DNA from: Opitutaceae bacterium
GTDB lineage: Bacteria; Verrucomicrobiota; Verrucomicrobiia; Opitutales; Opitutaceae
Direction: 5' to 3'
NCBI GenBank assembly: GCA_027490995.1
Contig: JAIXWY010000011.1
Span: forward strand, 992,001 to 1,056,000
DNA length: 64,000 bases
Shown: one piece after another, positions 54,688 through 63,423 of the stretch
How positions within the stretch are numbered: the stretch's first letter is position 1
How the letters are laid out: every line of letters starts with the position of its first letter
Program-made: the position numbers and the translations under genes
The notes under the pieces: generated by a model
What the model saw: the letters and a program-made list of their open reading frames with translations, nothing else
Told to the model about the DNA's origin: nothing
The model's database searches: none

Positions 54688-55259
54688 GTGACGGATCCGA
54701 CTCGGCCGGAGGCATTGCCTCGACGCTCCTGCTGGGCATCGACCTGCAGCCAGTGTTTCTCGCGGCCATGCCAGGTGGCGGCCAACCGGTGCTCCGGCGC
54801 TGCCAATTGGCCGTCCGGGCGGCGGCCGGCCTCGGGATGCGCGTCGCGTTCACCGAGCAACGGCCGGGGCGCCTCGGCGGCACGGAGGCCTCGCTCCTTT
54901 CCTGCGCTCCCGAGAACGCCCCGCGCTGGGCGAAATCGGCGTTTTCCGCCTATGGCGACCCGGTCATCCGAGCCGCCCTAGGCGCACCGGACATCGAGCA
55001 CCTCCTGATCTGCGGCCTCGAGACGCCCATCTGCGTCTACCAGACCGTGATTGACGCTCTCGGCTCCAGCACCGCCGTCACCGTACTGAGCGACGCCGTC
55101 GCGGGACGACGCCCTGACGATGCCCGGGTATGCCTGGAAGCACTGGTCCGCGCCGGCGCCAATGTCCTACCGGTGGAGACCGTGTTTTATGCCTTGCTGC
55201 AGGACAGCGCGCATCCGTTCTTCAAGACGTACACCCAACTCGTAAAGGACCATGCCTGA
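54684..55259 (+). CDS. Isochorismatase-family cysteine hydrolase
   Basis: A 191-residue hydrolase. The triad Asp20 (GIDLQP), Lys84 (WAKSAF) and Cys117 (GLETPICVYQT) is complete, so it is a nicotinamidase-type cysteine hydrolase rather than true isochorismatase. The substrate is unknown. Overlaps of 4 bp upstream and 8 bp downstream put it in one operon with a phosphatase and a YhaM-like nuclease. Confidence 0.83.
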   Translation: MSDGSDSAGGIASTLLLGIDLQPVFLAAMPGGGQPVLRRCQLAVRAAAGLGMRVAFTEQRPGRLGGTEASLLSCAPENAPRWAKSAFSAYGDPVIRAALGAPDIEHLLICGLETPICVYQTVIDALGSSTAVTVLSDAVAGRRPDDARVCLEALVRAGANVLPVETVFYALLQDSAHPFFKTYTQLVKDHA

Positions 55260-56268
55260 AGACGCCCCGCTGCTTTCCGTCCGCGAGCTGAAGTCGCTCG
55301 ACGCGAGTTCGAGCCGGGCGTTCACCGCCGTGCTCGTTGTCCGCAAGGCCAACGTCAAAACCGCGTCGAACGGAAACACCTACCTGAGTTTGGAGCTGGG
55401 CGATCGCGGAGGTTCATTCAATTGCAACCTGTTCGGCGACCACCCGCAGTTCGAAGCGGTCCGCGCCGCGGCCGAGGGCGCGGCGGTCCGGATCGAGGGG
55501 CGGACGGACTATTACCAGAATCGACTCTCACCGAAGGTTCAGCGAATCCAGGTGCTCACCGAAGCCGAGCTCGCCGCGCCCGGCATGGTCGACTCGCTCG
55601 TCGAGATCGCCCCGGAACCGGTGGAGAAACTCTGGGAAGAATTAAGTGCCGCCATCGAGTCAGTCCGGCATGACGAACTGCGCATGACGGTCCGCGCCGT
55701 CTTCGAGGAAATCGGCGAGACATTCCGTTGGTGCCCCGCCGCGGTGTCGATGCACCACGCCTACCGTCACGGCCTACTGGAGCACACGGTGCGCATGGCC
55801 CGGGCCGCCATCGCCCTGCTGCCGCTCTATCCGGAGGTCGATGCCGACCTCGCGCTGGCGGGTATCCTGCTCCACGACGTCGGCAAGACCATCGAGTACG
55901 AGGGTGCACTGGCCACGCGGCGCAGTCGGCGCGGTCTTCTGCAAGGGCACGTCGTTCTCGGCTACCAACTCGTGCGCAAGGCCGGCCTCAAGGCACGGTT
56001 GGACGCCGCACGCCTGGAGCGACTGGAGCACATCATTCTGAGCCATCAGGGAGAACCCGAGTGGGGCGCTGCCGTCTATGCGGCGACTCCCGAAGCGGTC
56101 TTTGTCTCGATGGTGGATAACCTCGATGCCCGCATGGGCATGGTGCAGCGCGCGCTCCGGCAGACGCCGGCGACGGAGGACTTCTCAGAACGCCTGCCCG
56201 GTCTCAGTTCGCCGCTCTTGGTGCGCCGCCTCGACTCAGACGAGACTCAGGGAACCGAGTCGGCCTAG
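55252..56268 (+). CDS. YhaM-like 3'-5' exoribonuclease (OB fold plus HD domain)
   Basis: A 338-residue protein. The N-terminal OB-fold (TAVLVVRKANVKTASNGNTY, VRIEGRTDYYQNRL) is followed by an HD phosphohydrolase domain with HHAYRHGLLEHT, GILLHDVGKTIEY, a further histidine in ILSHQGEPEWG and a late MVDNLDARMG. This is the YhaM/CBF1 architecture, known from Gram-positive RNA and DNA turnover. Length and domain order fit. Translation is coupled to the isochorismatase-like gene. Confidence 0.85.
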   Translation: MPEDAPLLSVRELKSLDASSSRAFTAVLVVRKANVKTASNGNTYLSLELGDRGGSFNCNLFGDHPQFEAVRAAAEGAAVRIEGRTDYYQNRLSPKVQRIQVLTEAELAAPGMVDSLVEIAPEPVEKLWEELSAAIESVRHDELRMTVRAVFEEIGETFRWCPAAVSMHHAYRHGLLEHTVRMARAAIALLPLYPEVDADLALAGILLHDVGKTIEYEGALATRRSRRGLLQGHVVLGYQLVRKAGLKARLDAARLERLEHIILSHQGEPEWGAAVYAATPEAVFVSMVDNLDARMGMVQRALRQTPATEDFSERLPGLSSPLLVRRLDSDETQGTESA

Positions 56269-56282
56269 GAGGCCGCCCGACC

Positions 56283-57527
56283 TCAGCCGCCGCTGAGGGC
56301 TCGGATCAAGTCGATCATCGGAAGAAACAACGCGATCACCACGGTGCCGACGCCCAGCGCCAGCGCCACCATCAGCACCGGCTCTACGAGCGCGGTGAGT
56401 GTGATCACGGCGCGGTCCACCTCCTCGTCCTGAACGTCCGCGAGACGCTCCAGCGTTTCCGGCACCTTCCCCGTCGCCTCGCCGACTTCGAGCAACGCAA
56501 TCACCGTTGCCGGAGCCGATCCGCCTTCCTGCAATGCGCGCGACAGTGGCACCCCCGCGCCCACGCGGGTCTCCGCGGACCGCAGCGTGAGGCGAAGCAC
56601 CTCATCCGTCCCGACAGCATCGCGAGACAGCGCCAGGGCATCCAGAATCGGCACCCCCGCGCCCAGCAGCACCCCGAGAGTCCGGGCCCAGCGCGCCACC
56701 CACACGGCCTGCCAGATCTGCGCGACGAGAGGCAGACGGCGAAGCCCGCTCCACCACCTCTCTCGGCACCAGTCCTGGCGCCGGGCCCAGAGCACCACTC
56801 CGCCCAGCAGCGGCACCGAGACCGCGCACCACAGGCCGTGCTGCAACACAAAGTGCGAGAGACCGAGCACGGCCCGCGTGAGCCCCGGCAGGTGCCGTCC
56901 CGGGAACTGCGCGAGAAACAGTTGCTCGAAACGCGGGACCACAAAGAGCAGCATGGCCCCCACCACCACGCCGGCCACGAGCGCCACCAGCGTCGGATAG
57001 GCCAAGGCCGCCAGAAGACGGGAGCGCAGGCGCGCCGATGCCTCCAGCACCCGCGCCAAGCGCAGCAGGGCGTCGTCCAAGGCCCCGGCCGCTTCCCCAG
57101 CCCGGATCAGACTCACGGAAAGGGGATCAAACCGACCAGGCCCCCTCGCCAGTCCCCGCGAGAGCGGAATGCCAGAGCGCACCGTCGCGGCCAAGTCCGC
57201 CAACGCGGCACGTCGCGCGCCAACCCGCTCTTGGCGAACAAGCAACTCCAAGCCAGCCAGTAAAGGCAGCCCTGCCGCCAACAGCATTCCCAGTTGCCGA
57301 GCGAGCCGAGCCCGCTCGTCCAAGGTCGCCGGCCGGGACCTCCGCACCGCGCCGTCCACGGAACTCCGAAACCATCGCTGCCGTTCGTTGACGACCCCTA
57401 GCCGGGTCAGCCGAAGTCCCTCCCGATTCAGGCGCTCCACCGCTTCGTCCGATGAGGACGCCTGCAATCGGCCATGCCGTATCCGGCCCGATGCCCGGTC
57501 CACGCCGCGAAAGACAAAGGTCTCCAT
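56283..57527 (-). CDS. gspF: Type II secretion/type IV pilus inner-membrane platform protein (GspF/PilC)
   Basis: A 414-residue protein with two tandem GspF domains: a first with ARQLGMLLAAGLPLLAGLEL, a second with ARTLGVLLGAGVPILDALAL. Membrane helices lie at about 210-240, 255-275 and at the C-terminus (VLMVALALGVGTVVIALFLP). The ATG at 57525-57527 gives the typical start METFVFRGVD. It is isolated from other secretion genes; the partner ATPase GspE and the prepilin peptidase must be elsewhere. Confidence 0.9.
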   Translation of the reverse strand: METFVFRGVDRASGRIRHGRLQASSSDEAVERLNREGLRLTRLGVVNERQRWFRSSVDGAVRRSRPATLDERARLARQLGMLLAAGLPLLAGLELLVRQERVGARRAALADLAATVRSGIPLSRGLARGPGRFDPLSVSLIRAGEAAGALDDALLRLARVLEASARLRSRLLAALAYPTLVALVAGVVVGAMLLFVVPRFEQLFLAQFPGRHLPGLTRAVLGLSHFVLQHGLWCAVSVPLLGGVVLWARRQDWCRERWWSGLRRLPLVAQIWQAVWVARWARTLGVLLGAGVPILDALALSRDAVGTDEVLRLTLRSAETRVGAGVPLSRALQEGGSAPATVIALLEVGEATGKVPETLERLADVQDEEVDRAVITLTALVEPVLMVALALGVGTVVIALFLPMIDLIRALSGG

Positions 57528-57661
57528 GGATCCACGGCTCCCGGCAAGGGAGCGCCGCGCGAGTTCATCTCGCCGCCCCGAAGCGACCAGCGCGGAATTG
57601 GCCCAGATCGGGGCCGCTTCCGGATTGCCCGCCGGGGCCAGATCCACCAGCATCCAGCGCT

Positions 57662-58393
57662 ATGGGTCGTCAATGGCTGCACGCGAAACGCGCAATCGTT
57701 AATCTCAAAAAGGGTCAGGCCGTCGGCAAACTGGTCAAGGAAATCACCGTGGCCGCGAAACTCGGCGGCGGCGATGTGTCCGCCAACGCCCGGCTTTTCG
57801 CCGCCGTCGAAAAGGCCCGCAAGGCAAGCGTCACGCGCGAGGTCATCGAGCGCGCCATCCGCAAGGGTGCCGGCGGCGGCGACGATAAGTCATCACTCGA
57901 GCACGTTGTCTTCGAGGGCTACGCCCCGCACAAGGTTCCGCTCATCGTCGAGGTGTACACCGACAATAACCAGCGTACCGCTCCGGAAATGCGCGTCCTC
58001 TTCAAGAAGGGGGTACTCGGGGGCGCCGGCAGCAACAAGTTCCTTTTCGATCACGTCGGACTCGTCGAAGCCCACCATCCCGATGCCTCCCAGGATCTCG
58101 AGGCGGCCGCCATCGAGGCCGGGGCCAATGACTTTGAGGCCCTCGCGCATCACCAAAACGACGACATCCCCGAGGGTCATGCCGGAGCGCGGTTCATCAC
58201 CGATCGCACCGCCGTTCACACGGTCTCTTCCTGGCTCAAGCAGCACGGATGGTCCGTCGTCACCAGCGAAATCGGCTACGTGGCGAAGTCGTTCCCCGAA
58301 CTCGACGATACCGCCCGCGCGGAGGTCGGTGAATTCCTGCAGGCCCTCGAGGACCACGACGACGTGCAGCGGGTCTGGGCCGCCGTAAAGTGA
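57662..58393 (+). CDS. yebC: YebC/PmpR/TACO1-family translation/transcription factor
   Basis: A 243-residue protein of the YebC family. The N-terminus MGRQWLHAKRAIVNLKKGQ replaces the common MAGHSKWANIKH form and marks a YebC subgroup. KLVKEITVAAKLGG, VEKARKASVTREVIERAIRK and the central YEGYAP-like FEGYAPHKVPLIVEVYTDN follow. Family members were long seen as transcription regulators, and recent work links them to ribosomes on difficult peptides. It is divergent from gspF and convergent with the catabolic operon. Confidence 0.9.
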   Translation: MGRQWLHAKRAIVNLKKGQAVGKLVKEITVAAKLGGGDVSANARLFAAVEKARKASVTREVIERAIRKGAGGGDDKSSLEHVVFEGYAPHKVPLIVEVYTDNNQRTAPEMRVLFKKGVLGGAGSNKFLFDHVGLVEAHHPDASQDLEAAAIEAGANDFEALAHHQNDDIPEGHAGARFITDRTAVHTVSSWLKQHGWSVVTSEIGYVAKSFPELDDTARAEVGEFLQALEDHDDVQRVWAAVK

Positions 58394-58403
58394 GCGGCCC
58401 GCG

Positions 58404-59282
58404 TCAACACGCGAAGGCCGTCGTCGGACCGCCGCGCACGCCCGGCTCAAGGCAGAACACGCGACCCGCCTCCGGCTCTGGCGAGCGGTCGTCGTGGTCG
58501 ACGGCCGTCGTGATGAAGAGTCGATCAAGCCGTTCGCCGGCAAAGGCGCACGAGGTGACATTGCGCACCGGCAACCGTACGGTCTCCAGCACCCGCCCAG
58601 TCCGCGGGTCACGCCGCGTCAGGCGCCCCGCCCCCCAATGCCCGACCCAGAGCATGCCTTCTTCGTCGAGGCAGCAGCCATCCGGCCACCCCTCCTCATC
58701 CGCGAGTCGCGATGCTTCCCTTTCCTCCGACAGCGCTCCGGTCTCTCCATCAAAACGAAACGCCTGCACGCGCCGGGTGGGCGAATCGATGTAGTAAAGC
58801 GTGCCGCCATCGGAACTCCACGCGAGGCCGTTGGAGATCGAAACGCCCTCCCGCCTGACCGTCACGGCGCCACTCGCATCGACCGAGTACAGGCGCGAGG
58901 TGCCGGTCACACCGGAAAGCGAGAGGGTCCCGGCCCAGAGGCGGCCCTGCGGGTCGACTTTTCCATCGTTGAAGCGAAAGCCCGCCGGATCGTGCCCTGG
59001 AGCGCGAGCGAAGAGGGTCGTGACACCCGTATCCGGATCCAGCCGGTAAATCCCGTCGTGCAACGCCGTGATCAGGCCCCCGGATCGCTCAGGAGCGACA
59101 CAGCCAACCTTCTGTCCGACCGCCCACTCCTGCGGTGCGCCGCCGTCGAGACGCGACTCAAACACGCGTTGTCCGGTGATGTCGATCCACCACAGGGTGC
59201 CGCGCGCGGCATGCCAACAGGGGCCTTCCCCAAGGTCAGCCCGGGTGACGCCGAAGAGGTCTAGCCGCGCGAACTGCGCCAT
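58404..59282 (-). CDS. SMP-30/gluconolactonase family protein
   Basis: A 292-residue six-bladed beta-propeller, likely a calcium- or zinc-dependent sugar lactonase. The key metal-ligand Glu is in DLGEGPCWHAARGTLWW; further residues are in RFNDGKVDPQGRLWAGT, SNGLAWSSDGGTLYYIDS and PDGCCLDEEGMLWVGHWG. It is the last gene of the leftward IclR operon, 24 bp after the FAH-type gene. Lactonase plus FAH-type hydrolase is a pairing seen in acidic sugar breakdown; the substrate here is open. Confidence 0.88.
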   Translation of the reverse strand: MAQFARLDLFGVTRADLGEGPCWHAARGTLWWIDITGQRVFESRLDGGAPQEWAVGQKVGCVAPERSGGLITALHDGIYRLDPDTGVTTLFARAPGHDPAGFRFNDGKVDPQGRLWAGTLSLSGVTGTSRLYSVDASGAVTVRREGVSISNGLAWSSDGGTLYYIDSPTRRVQAFRFDGETGALSEEREASRLADEEGWPDGCCLDEEGMLWVGHWGAGRLTRRDPRTGRVLETVRLPVRNVTSCAFAGERLDRLFITTAVDHDDRSPEPEAGRVFCLEPGVRGGPTTAFAC

Positions 59283-59306
59283 GCCAAGGGGTACGCCAAA
59301 ACCGGC

Positions 59307-60116
59307 TTAGGCCGGCTCGAGCTGCACCGGATTGCTGAGGACGCCGATTCCCTCGATCTCAATCGCCACGTCGTCACCTGCCCGCAACCAACGCGGCGTC
59401 GGCTTGGCGGCCATGCCCACGCCGTGCGGGGTGCCGGTTAGGATCACCGTACCCGGCAGCAGCGTCGTGCTGCCGCTGAGGAATTCGATCAGCGTCGGAA
59501 CATCGAAGATCATGTCCGAAGTCGTCCAGTCCTGCACGGTCTCTCCGTTCAGGTGCGTCGCAATCTTGAGCAGGTTCGGCCCAGGCACTTCGTCCAACGT
59601 CACCAACCGGGGCCCAAGGGGGCAGAACGTGTCGAAGAACTTACCGCGACACCACTGGCCGCCCCCTCGCTTGATCTGCCAGTCGCGCGCCGAGACATCG
59701 TTCGCACAGGTCAGGCCCAAGACGTAGTCGAGCGCTTGCTCCCGCTTCACGTTCTTACAGGCCCGGCCAATCACCACCGCGAGTTCGCACTCATAGTCGA
59801 CCTCATTGCTGGCGAGGTGGGTCGGGAGGAGAATCGGGTCACCCGGGTTCTGCACGGTGTTCAGTCCCTTCACGAACAACACCGGAAACTCGGGCACCTT
59901 CATACCCGACTCCTGCGCGTGGTGCCGATAGTTCAGTCCCACGCCGAGAATCTGGGTGGGAACGATCGGAGCGAGGAGCTTCGCAACCTTGACCTTCTCA
60001 TCGGTCACACGGTGCGTTCCGAAGAGGTCACCTTCGATACGCAAAATCGTGCCGTCGCGCAGCTCGGATCCATACGAAACCCGGCCCGAGGCGTCCTGAT
60101 AGCGGATGATCTTCAT
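59307..60116 (-). CDS. Fumarylacetoacetate hydrolase (FAH) family protein
   Basis: A 269-residue enzyme of the FAH superfamily, possibly hydrolysing or decarboxylating a 2-keto acid. Metal ligands are in NEVDYECELAVVIG (Glu-X-Glu-like) and ANDVSARDWQ; GVGLNYRHHAQE and TGTPHGVGMAAKPTPRWL are family motifs. It resembles the ureidoglycolate lyase/2,4-diketo-3-deoxy-L-fuconate hydrolase branch. The ATG at 60114-60116 begins MKIIRYQ. Gaps of 17 and 24 bp place it in the operon. Confidence 0.88.
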   Translation of the reverse strand: MKIIRYQDASGRVSYGSELRDGTILRIEGDLFGTHRVTDEKVKVAKLLAPIVPTQILGVGLNYRHHAQESGMKVPEFPVLFVKGLNTVQNPGDPILLPTHLASNEVDYECELAVVIGRACKNVKREQALDYVLGLTCANDVSARDWQIKRGGGQWCRGKFFDTFCPLGPRLVTLDEVPGPNLLKIATHLNGETVQDWTTSDMIFDVPTLIEFLSGSTTLLPGTVILTGTPHGVGMAAKPTPRWLRAGDDVAIEIEGIGVLSNPVQLEPA

Positions 60117-60133
60117 GGGAGGGAGCGCGCGAG

Positions 60134-60523
60134 TTAGTCCTTCTTCGCCACGGCGACGCACTCGATCTCGTAGTGCAGCGTCGGCGGCAGACAGTTCGTG
60201 ATCGTCGTCCGCGTGGGGAACGGCGCCGAGAAATACTCCCGGTAAAGCTCGTTGTAGCGCACGACATTCGCCGCATCACGCACGTAGTTGCGCGTCTGGA
60301 TAACGTGTTTCAGGTCGCTGCCCGCCGTCTCGAGCACTTTGCGCAGGTTCTCGACCGAGCGGCGGAACTCACCCTCAAAGGTGTCCGGGATAATCTTACC
60401 GGAGGCGTCGACCGACGCTTGGCCGGAAACGAAAATCAGATCGCCCACCCGCACCGCCGGGCTGAACGGAAGATGCGAGACAGGGGTGTCCTTAGCGATG
60501 GGATAGGAGACGGAGGTACTCAT
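60134..60523 (-). CDS. ridA: RidA-family enamine/imine deaminase
   Basis: A 129-residue YjgF/YER057c/UK114 protein. Such proteins hydrolyse reactive enamines and imines produced by PLP enzymes. Motifs are PFSPAVRVGDLIFVSGQAS, the arginine in VIQTRNYVRDAANV, and FPTRTTITNCLPP, with the substrate-binding Arg followed by TTI; the usual C-terminal IEVECVA is IECVAVAKKD here. Its start overlaps the M81 gene by 4 bp, so it is likely matched to the aminotransferase in the same operon. Confidence 0.92.
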   Translation of the reverse strand: MSTSVSYPIAKDTPVSHLPFSPAVRVGDLIFVSGQASVDASGKIIPDTFEGEFRRSVENLRKVLETAGSDLKHVIQTRNYVRDAANVVRYNELYREYFSAPFPTRTTITNCLPPTLHYEIECVAVAKKD

Positions 60524-62031
60524 GCGAATTGGAAGAGGGGGGTAGAAATAGAATCAAGGGGGTAGACGGGACGCCGCAACTGTTTCCACGGCAGCGACGC
60601 GAGGTTTCCGGTGCACGGACCGGCCGTGTCCACGTAGTAGGAAGCACGCGAAACAGTGTCATACGCGCGCTTGTGCGCGACCGCCGCCTTGACCCCGATG
60701 ACGAGGAAGTCACGGGGCTCGAGGCCCTGACTACGCAGCTGGCCCAAGTCGAACGGTGCCGTCTTGCGGCTCGTCAGGAGGATCGTCACGCCCGCCGAGC
60801 GCACCACGGCAGAGGGGCCCATCTCGATGCGGACGCCGTTCATTGAGGCCAGATGGCTCTGTTTGTCCTCGAGGATGAAAACGCCGTCGCTGCGCGACAC
60901 CAACGTGGAGCGGAGGCGCACCGGGCCCTGATCGAGCCGGGAGCCGCGTCCCCCGATCTCCAGCACGCGGGCTTCACCCGGCGTAGCCTCGGCGAGGGCC
61001 GCAACCGTGATGGGGTCGTTGATGATGACCAATGCCCGCTCGATCCCATGCCTCAGCAGTGCCCGGAGCAGGTCGGTGCAGTCGCCCGGAGCGCCTCCGC
61101 CGATGTTGTCGGCGGGCTCCACGAGCAGCACCGGACCGTCCGCGGGCGGAGTGGCCCGGAGCCGGGCGACGACCTCATCGACACCGGGATAGGAAATCGT
61201 TCCCTGCTCGCGTAGATCCCACGCGAGCTGCGCGCCGGGACGAAGCCGCGCGCGGGCCTCCTCCAGCGGTGCGGTGGTCACTGCGCTCAAAGAACACCCC
61301 GTATCCGGGGTGTCCGCAAACGAGTAGCCCGCCGCGATGTTGCAGGCCCAGATTTCGCCGGGCCCCGCTTCCAGATCCAGCGCGAAGCGCTCGAGCGCAC
61401 GCATGGGATCCGCGTGCGTGCCCGTGCCGGGCGGAGCCCACAGGATCGGCGGGCGACACCAGACCATCCGGGGCACTCGTCCCTCGCGCAGGCATCGCGC
61501 CAGCAACCGCGCGCCGCGCACCGCCGCATCGCGGGCGTCCGTGTGTGGATTCTCCCGGTACATCACCAAACCGTTGGCCAGTTCGCACATCCGCGGACTG
61601 ATATTCCCGTGCAGGTCGAGCACCCCAAAGATCGGGACATGCCCTCCTGGCAAGGAACGGATGCGGGCGAGCAACTCACCCTCGACATCGCACTGCGTCT
61701 CGGTGGCCATGGCGCCATGCAGCACAAGGTAGATGGCATCGACACCGGTGGCCAACGCCGGCTTCGCCGCGTCAGCGAAGGTCCGCCAGTAGCGCTCGAA
61801 CATCGCATCCGTCACCGTGCCACTCGGCGTCGCCCGCGCATCAATCGTCGGGATCACCTGCCATCCCTCCGCGTCGGCGACCTCAAGGAATCCGTCGGTG
61901 GGCGAGGCATCTCCCCGCTTCCCGAGGATCGCGTCTCCCTCTACCACCGTGAACGCCTCCCACGGCGTCACCTCATCGAGGAACGTGTGGGTCTCGTGGA
62001 AAAGACCGCCAAAGAGAATCCGTGGGCGCAT
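60520..62031 (-). CDS. M81-family metallopeptidase-like protein (MlrC-like)
   Basis: A 503-residue protein of the microcystin-degradation MlrC family. The N-terminus RILFGGLFHETHTFL carries the HETXTF zinc motif; VLDLHGNISPRMCELANGLV, YRENPHTDARDAA and VEPADNIGGGAPGD are other family signatures. MlrC relatives are often encoded in amino-acid or amide catabolism operons and probably act on small molecules rather than proteins. The ATG at 62029-62031 gives the canonical start. It lies 19 bp downstream of the aminotransferase. Confidence 0.88.
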   Translation of the reverse strand: MRPRILFGGLFHETHTFLDEVTPWEAFTVVEGDAILGKRGDASPTDGFLEVADAEGWQVIPTIDARATPSGTVTDAMFERYWRTFADAAKPALATGVDAIYLVLHGAMATETQCDVEGELLARIRSLPGGHVPIFGVLDLHGNISPRMCELANGLVMYRENPHTDARDAAVRGARLLARCLREGRVPRMVWCRPPILWAPPGTGTHADPMRALERFALDLEAGPGEIWACNIAAGYSFADTPDTGCSLSAVTTAPLEEARARLRPGAQLAWDLREQGTISYPGVDEVVARLRATPPADGPVLLVEPADNIGGGAPGDCTDLLRALLRHGIERALVIINDPITVAALAEATPGEARVLEIGGRGSRLDQGPVRLRSTLVSRSDGVFILEDKQSHLASMNGVRIEMGPSAVVRSAGVTILLTSRKTAPFDLGQLRSQGLEPRDFLVIGVKAAVAHKRAYDTVSRASYYVDTAGPCTGNLASLPWKQLRRPVYPLDSISTPLFQFA

Positions 62032-62050
62032 GGTCGAGCAGAGGCCAGGC

Positions 62051-63394
62051 TCAGGCCGGAGCCGTCCAAGTGGCGGCGTGCCGCGCGAACGCGGCCCCGG
62101 CCCGCGCCAGCGCCTCGTCGATATCGGCGGCGGTATGCGTGAGTGAAACCGACCAGAGCCCCCGCTCGATCGCGCTGACTCCCTGCTCGAGCAGGCAGCG
62201 CCGCAGGTGCGCCCAGCGCGGGGCGTCGTGCCGACGCACATAGTCCCGGTAGCTGAGTACCCGCCCCTCGGCGGCACCCGGCTTGAGCATGACGGTGTGG
62301 AAAATCAGGCCGGGCCCCTGCGGACGGAGGGGCACGCCATGCGTGCGACCGAGCGCTTCGAGGCCTTCCATCAGGCGACGCCCCAGCGCAGCCACGCCCG
62401 CAGGGTGACGGTCGCCCTGCGCAATGACCTGATCGAGGCACCAGCGACTGGCCGCGAGGCACAGGGGGTTGCCGTTCAACGTTCCGGCGTGCACCACTTC
62501 CCCGGAGAGTACCTTGGCCATCGCGGCACGAGTGCCGGCAAGCGCTGCAAAAGGCGTTCCTCCACCGATCGCCTTGCCGAGGATCGTGAGGTCTGGCTTG
62601 TAGCCGTAGAAGCCCTGCGCACAGGAGGCACCGAACCGGAATCCGGTGATCGTCTCATCCGAGATCATCATCATCCCATCCCGGTCGCAGAGCTCGCGGA
62701 TCGTTGCCATCAGACCCGGCACAGGCTCGATGCAGCAGGTGTTGCACAGCGCCGGCTCGAAGATGATCGCCGCGATCTTGCCGCGGAATTCGTCGACCCG
62801 GCGGCGCAGGTGCTCGGGGTCGTTCCACCGAGCGACCACAAATTGGTCCAGTACTTCCGGAATCACGCCCTTGCTCGGATGCGTACGGGCGGGGTTCTCG
62901 TCGTCACCCCAACGATCCGCAGGGTTGGCAAATCCCACCAATCCCTCGTCCATCCAGCCGTGATAGTGCCCCTCGAACCGGAGAATCAAGGGTCGACCCG
63001 TGGCGGCTCGCGCCAAACGGAACGCGGCCCCCACCACCTCCGTCGCGGAGTTGTTGAAGCGCACCAGTTCCGCGGAAGGAATCATCGCCTGCACCCGCTC
63101 GGCCACGGCAATCTCAAGCTCCGACTGGCCGGCCCAGTGCGTGCCCAGCCGGGCTTGCGCCGCGATCGCCTCCGCCATGCCCTCGGGGGCGTGGCCGAAA
63201 AGCAACGCTCCCTGCCCCAACTTGAAGTCGACGAACTCGTTGCCGTCCACATCCCAGATTCTCGGGCCTCGGCCGTGCGTGAAGTACAACGGGACCGGGG
63301 CCTCCATCTTGCGGATGCCGCTGTTCACGCCGGCGGCGATGCTACGCTGGGCACGCTCGAAGAGCGCTTGGGATTTGGCGAAGGTATAGGGCAT
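62051..63394 (-). CDS. Class III aminotransferase (glutamate-1-semialdehyde aminomutase-like)
   Basis: A 447-residue PLP enzyme. The cofactor lysine is in LTILGKAIGGGTPFAAL, the aspartate contact in MMISDETITGFR, and the phosphate-binding region in NNSATEVVGAAFRLARA. It resembles HemL but lies in a catabolic operon, and has the insertion NTCCIEP, so it is likely an amino-acid or amine aminotransferase/aminomutase rather than haem biosynthetic. The ATG at 63392-63394 is preferred; a TTG at 63403 would add three residues. RidA in the same operon would deal with its imine products. Confidence 0.85.
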   Translation of the reverse strand: MPYTFAKSQALFERAQRSIAAGVNSGIRKMEAPVPLYFTHGRGPRIWDVDGNEFVDFKLGQGALLFGHAPEGMAEAIAAQARLGTHWAGQSELEIAVAERVQAMIPSAELVRFNNSATEVVGAAFRLARAATGRPLILRFEGHYHGWMDEGLVGFANPADRWGDDENPARTHPSKGVIPEVLDQFVVARWNDPEHLRRRVDEFRGKIAAIIFEPALCNTCCIEPVPGLMATIRELCDRDGMMMISDETITGFRFGASCAQGFYGYKPDLTILGKAIGGGTPFAALAGTRAAMAKVLSGEVVHAGTLNGNPLCLAASRWCLDQVIAQGDRHPAGVAALGRRLMEGLEALGRTHGVPLRPQGPGLIFHTVMLKPGAAEGRVLSYRDYVRRHDAPRWAHLRRCLLEQGVSAIERGLWSVSLTHTAADIDEALARAGAAFARHAATWTAPA

Positions 63395-63423
63395 GGAGGA
63401 CAAAAGATCAGGGACGCGGCTGA

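Noticed and set aside
62051..63394. True HemL (glutamate-1-semialdehyde aminomutase of haem synthesis)
   Set aside because: The gene is embedded in an IclR-led catabolic operon with RidA and M81 and differs in the active-site surroundings, so a catabolic aminotransferase is more likely.
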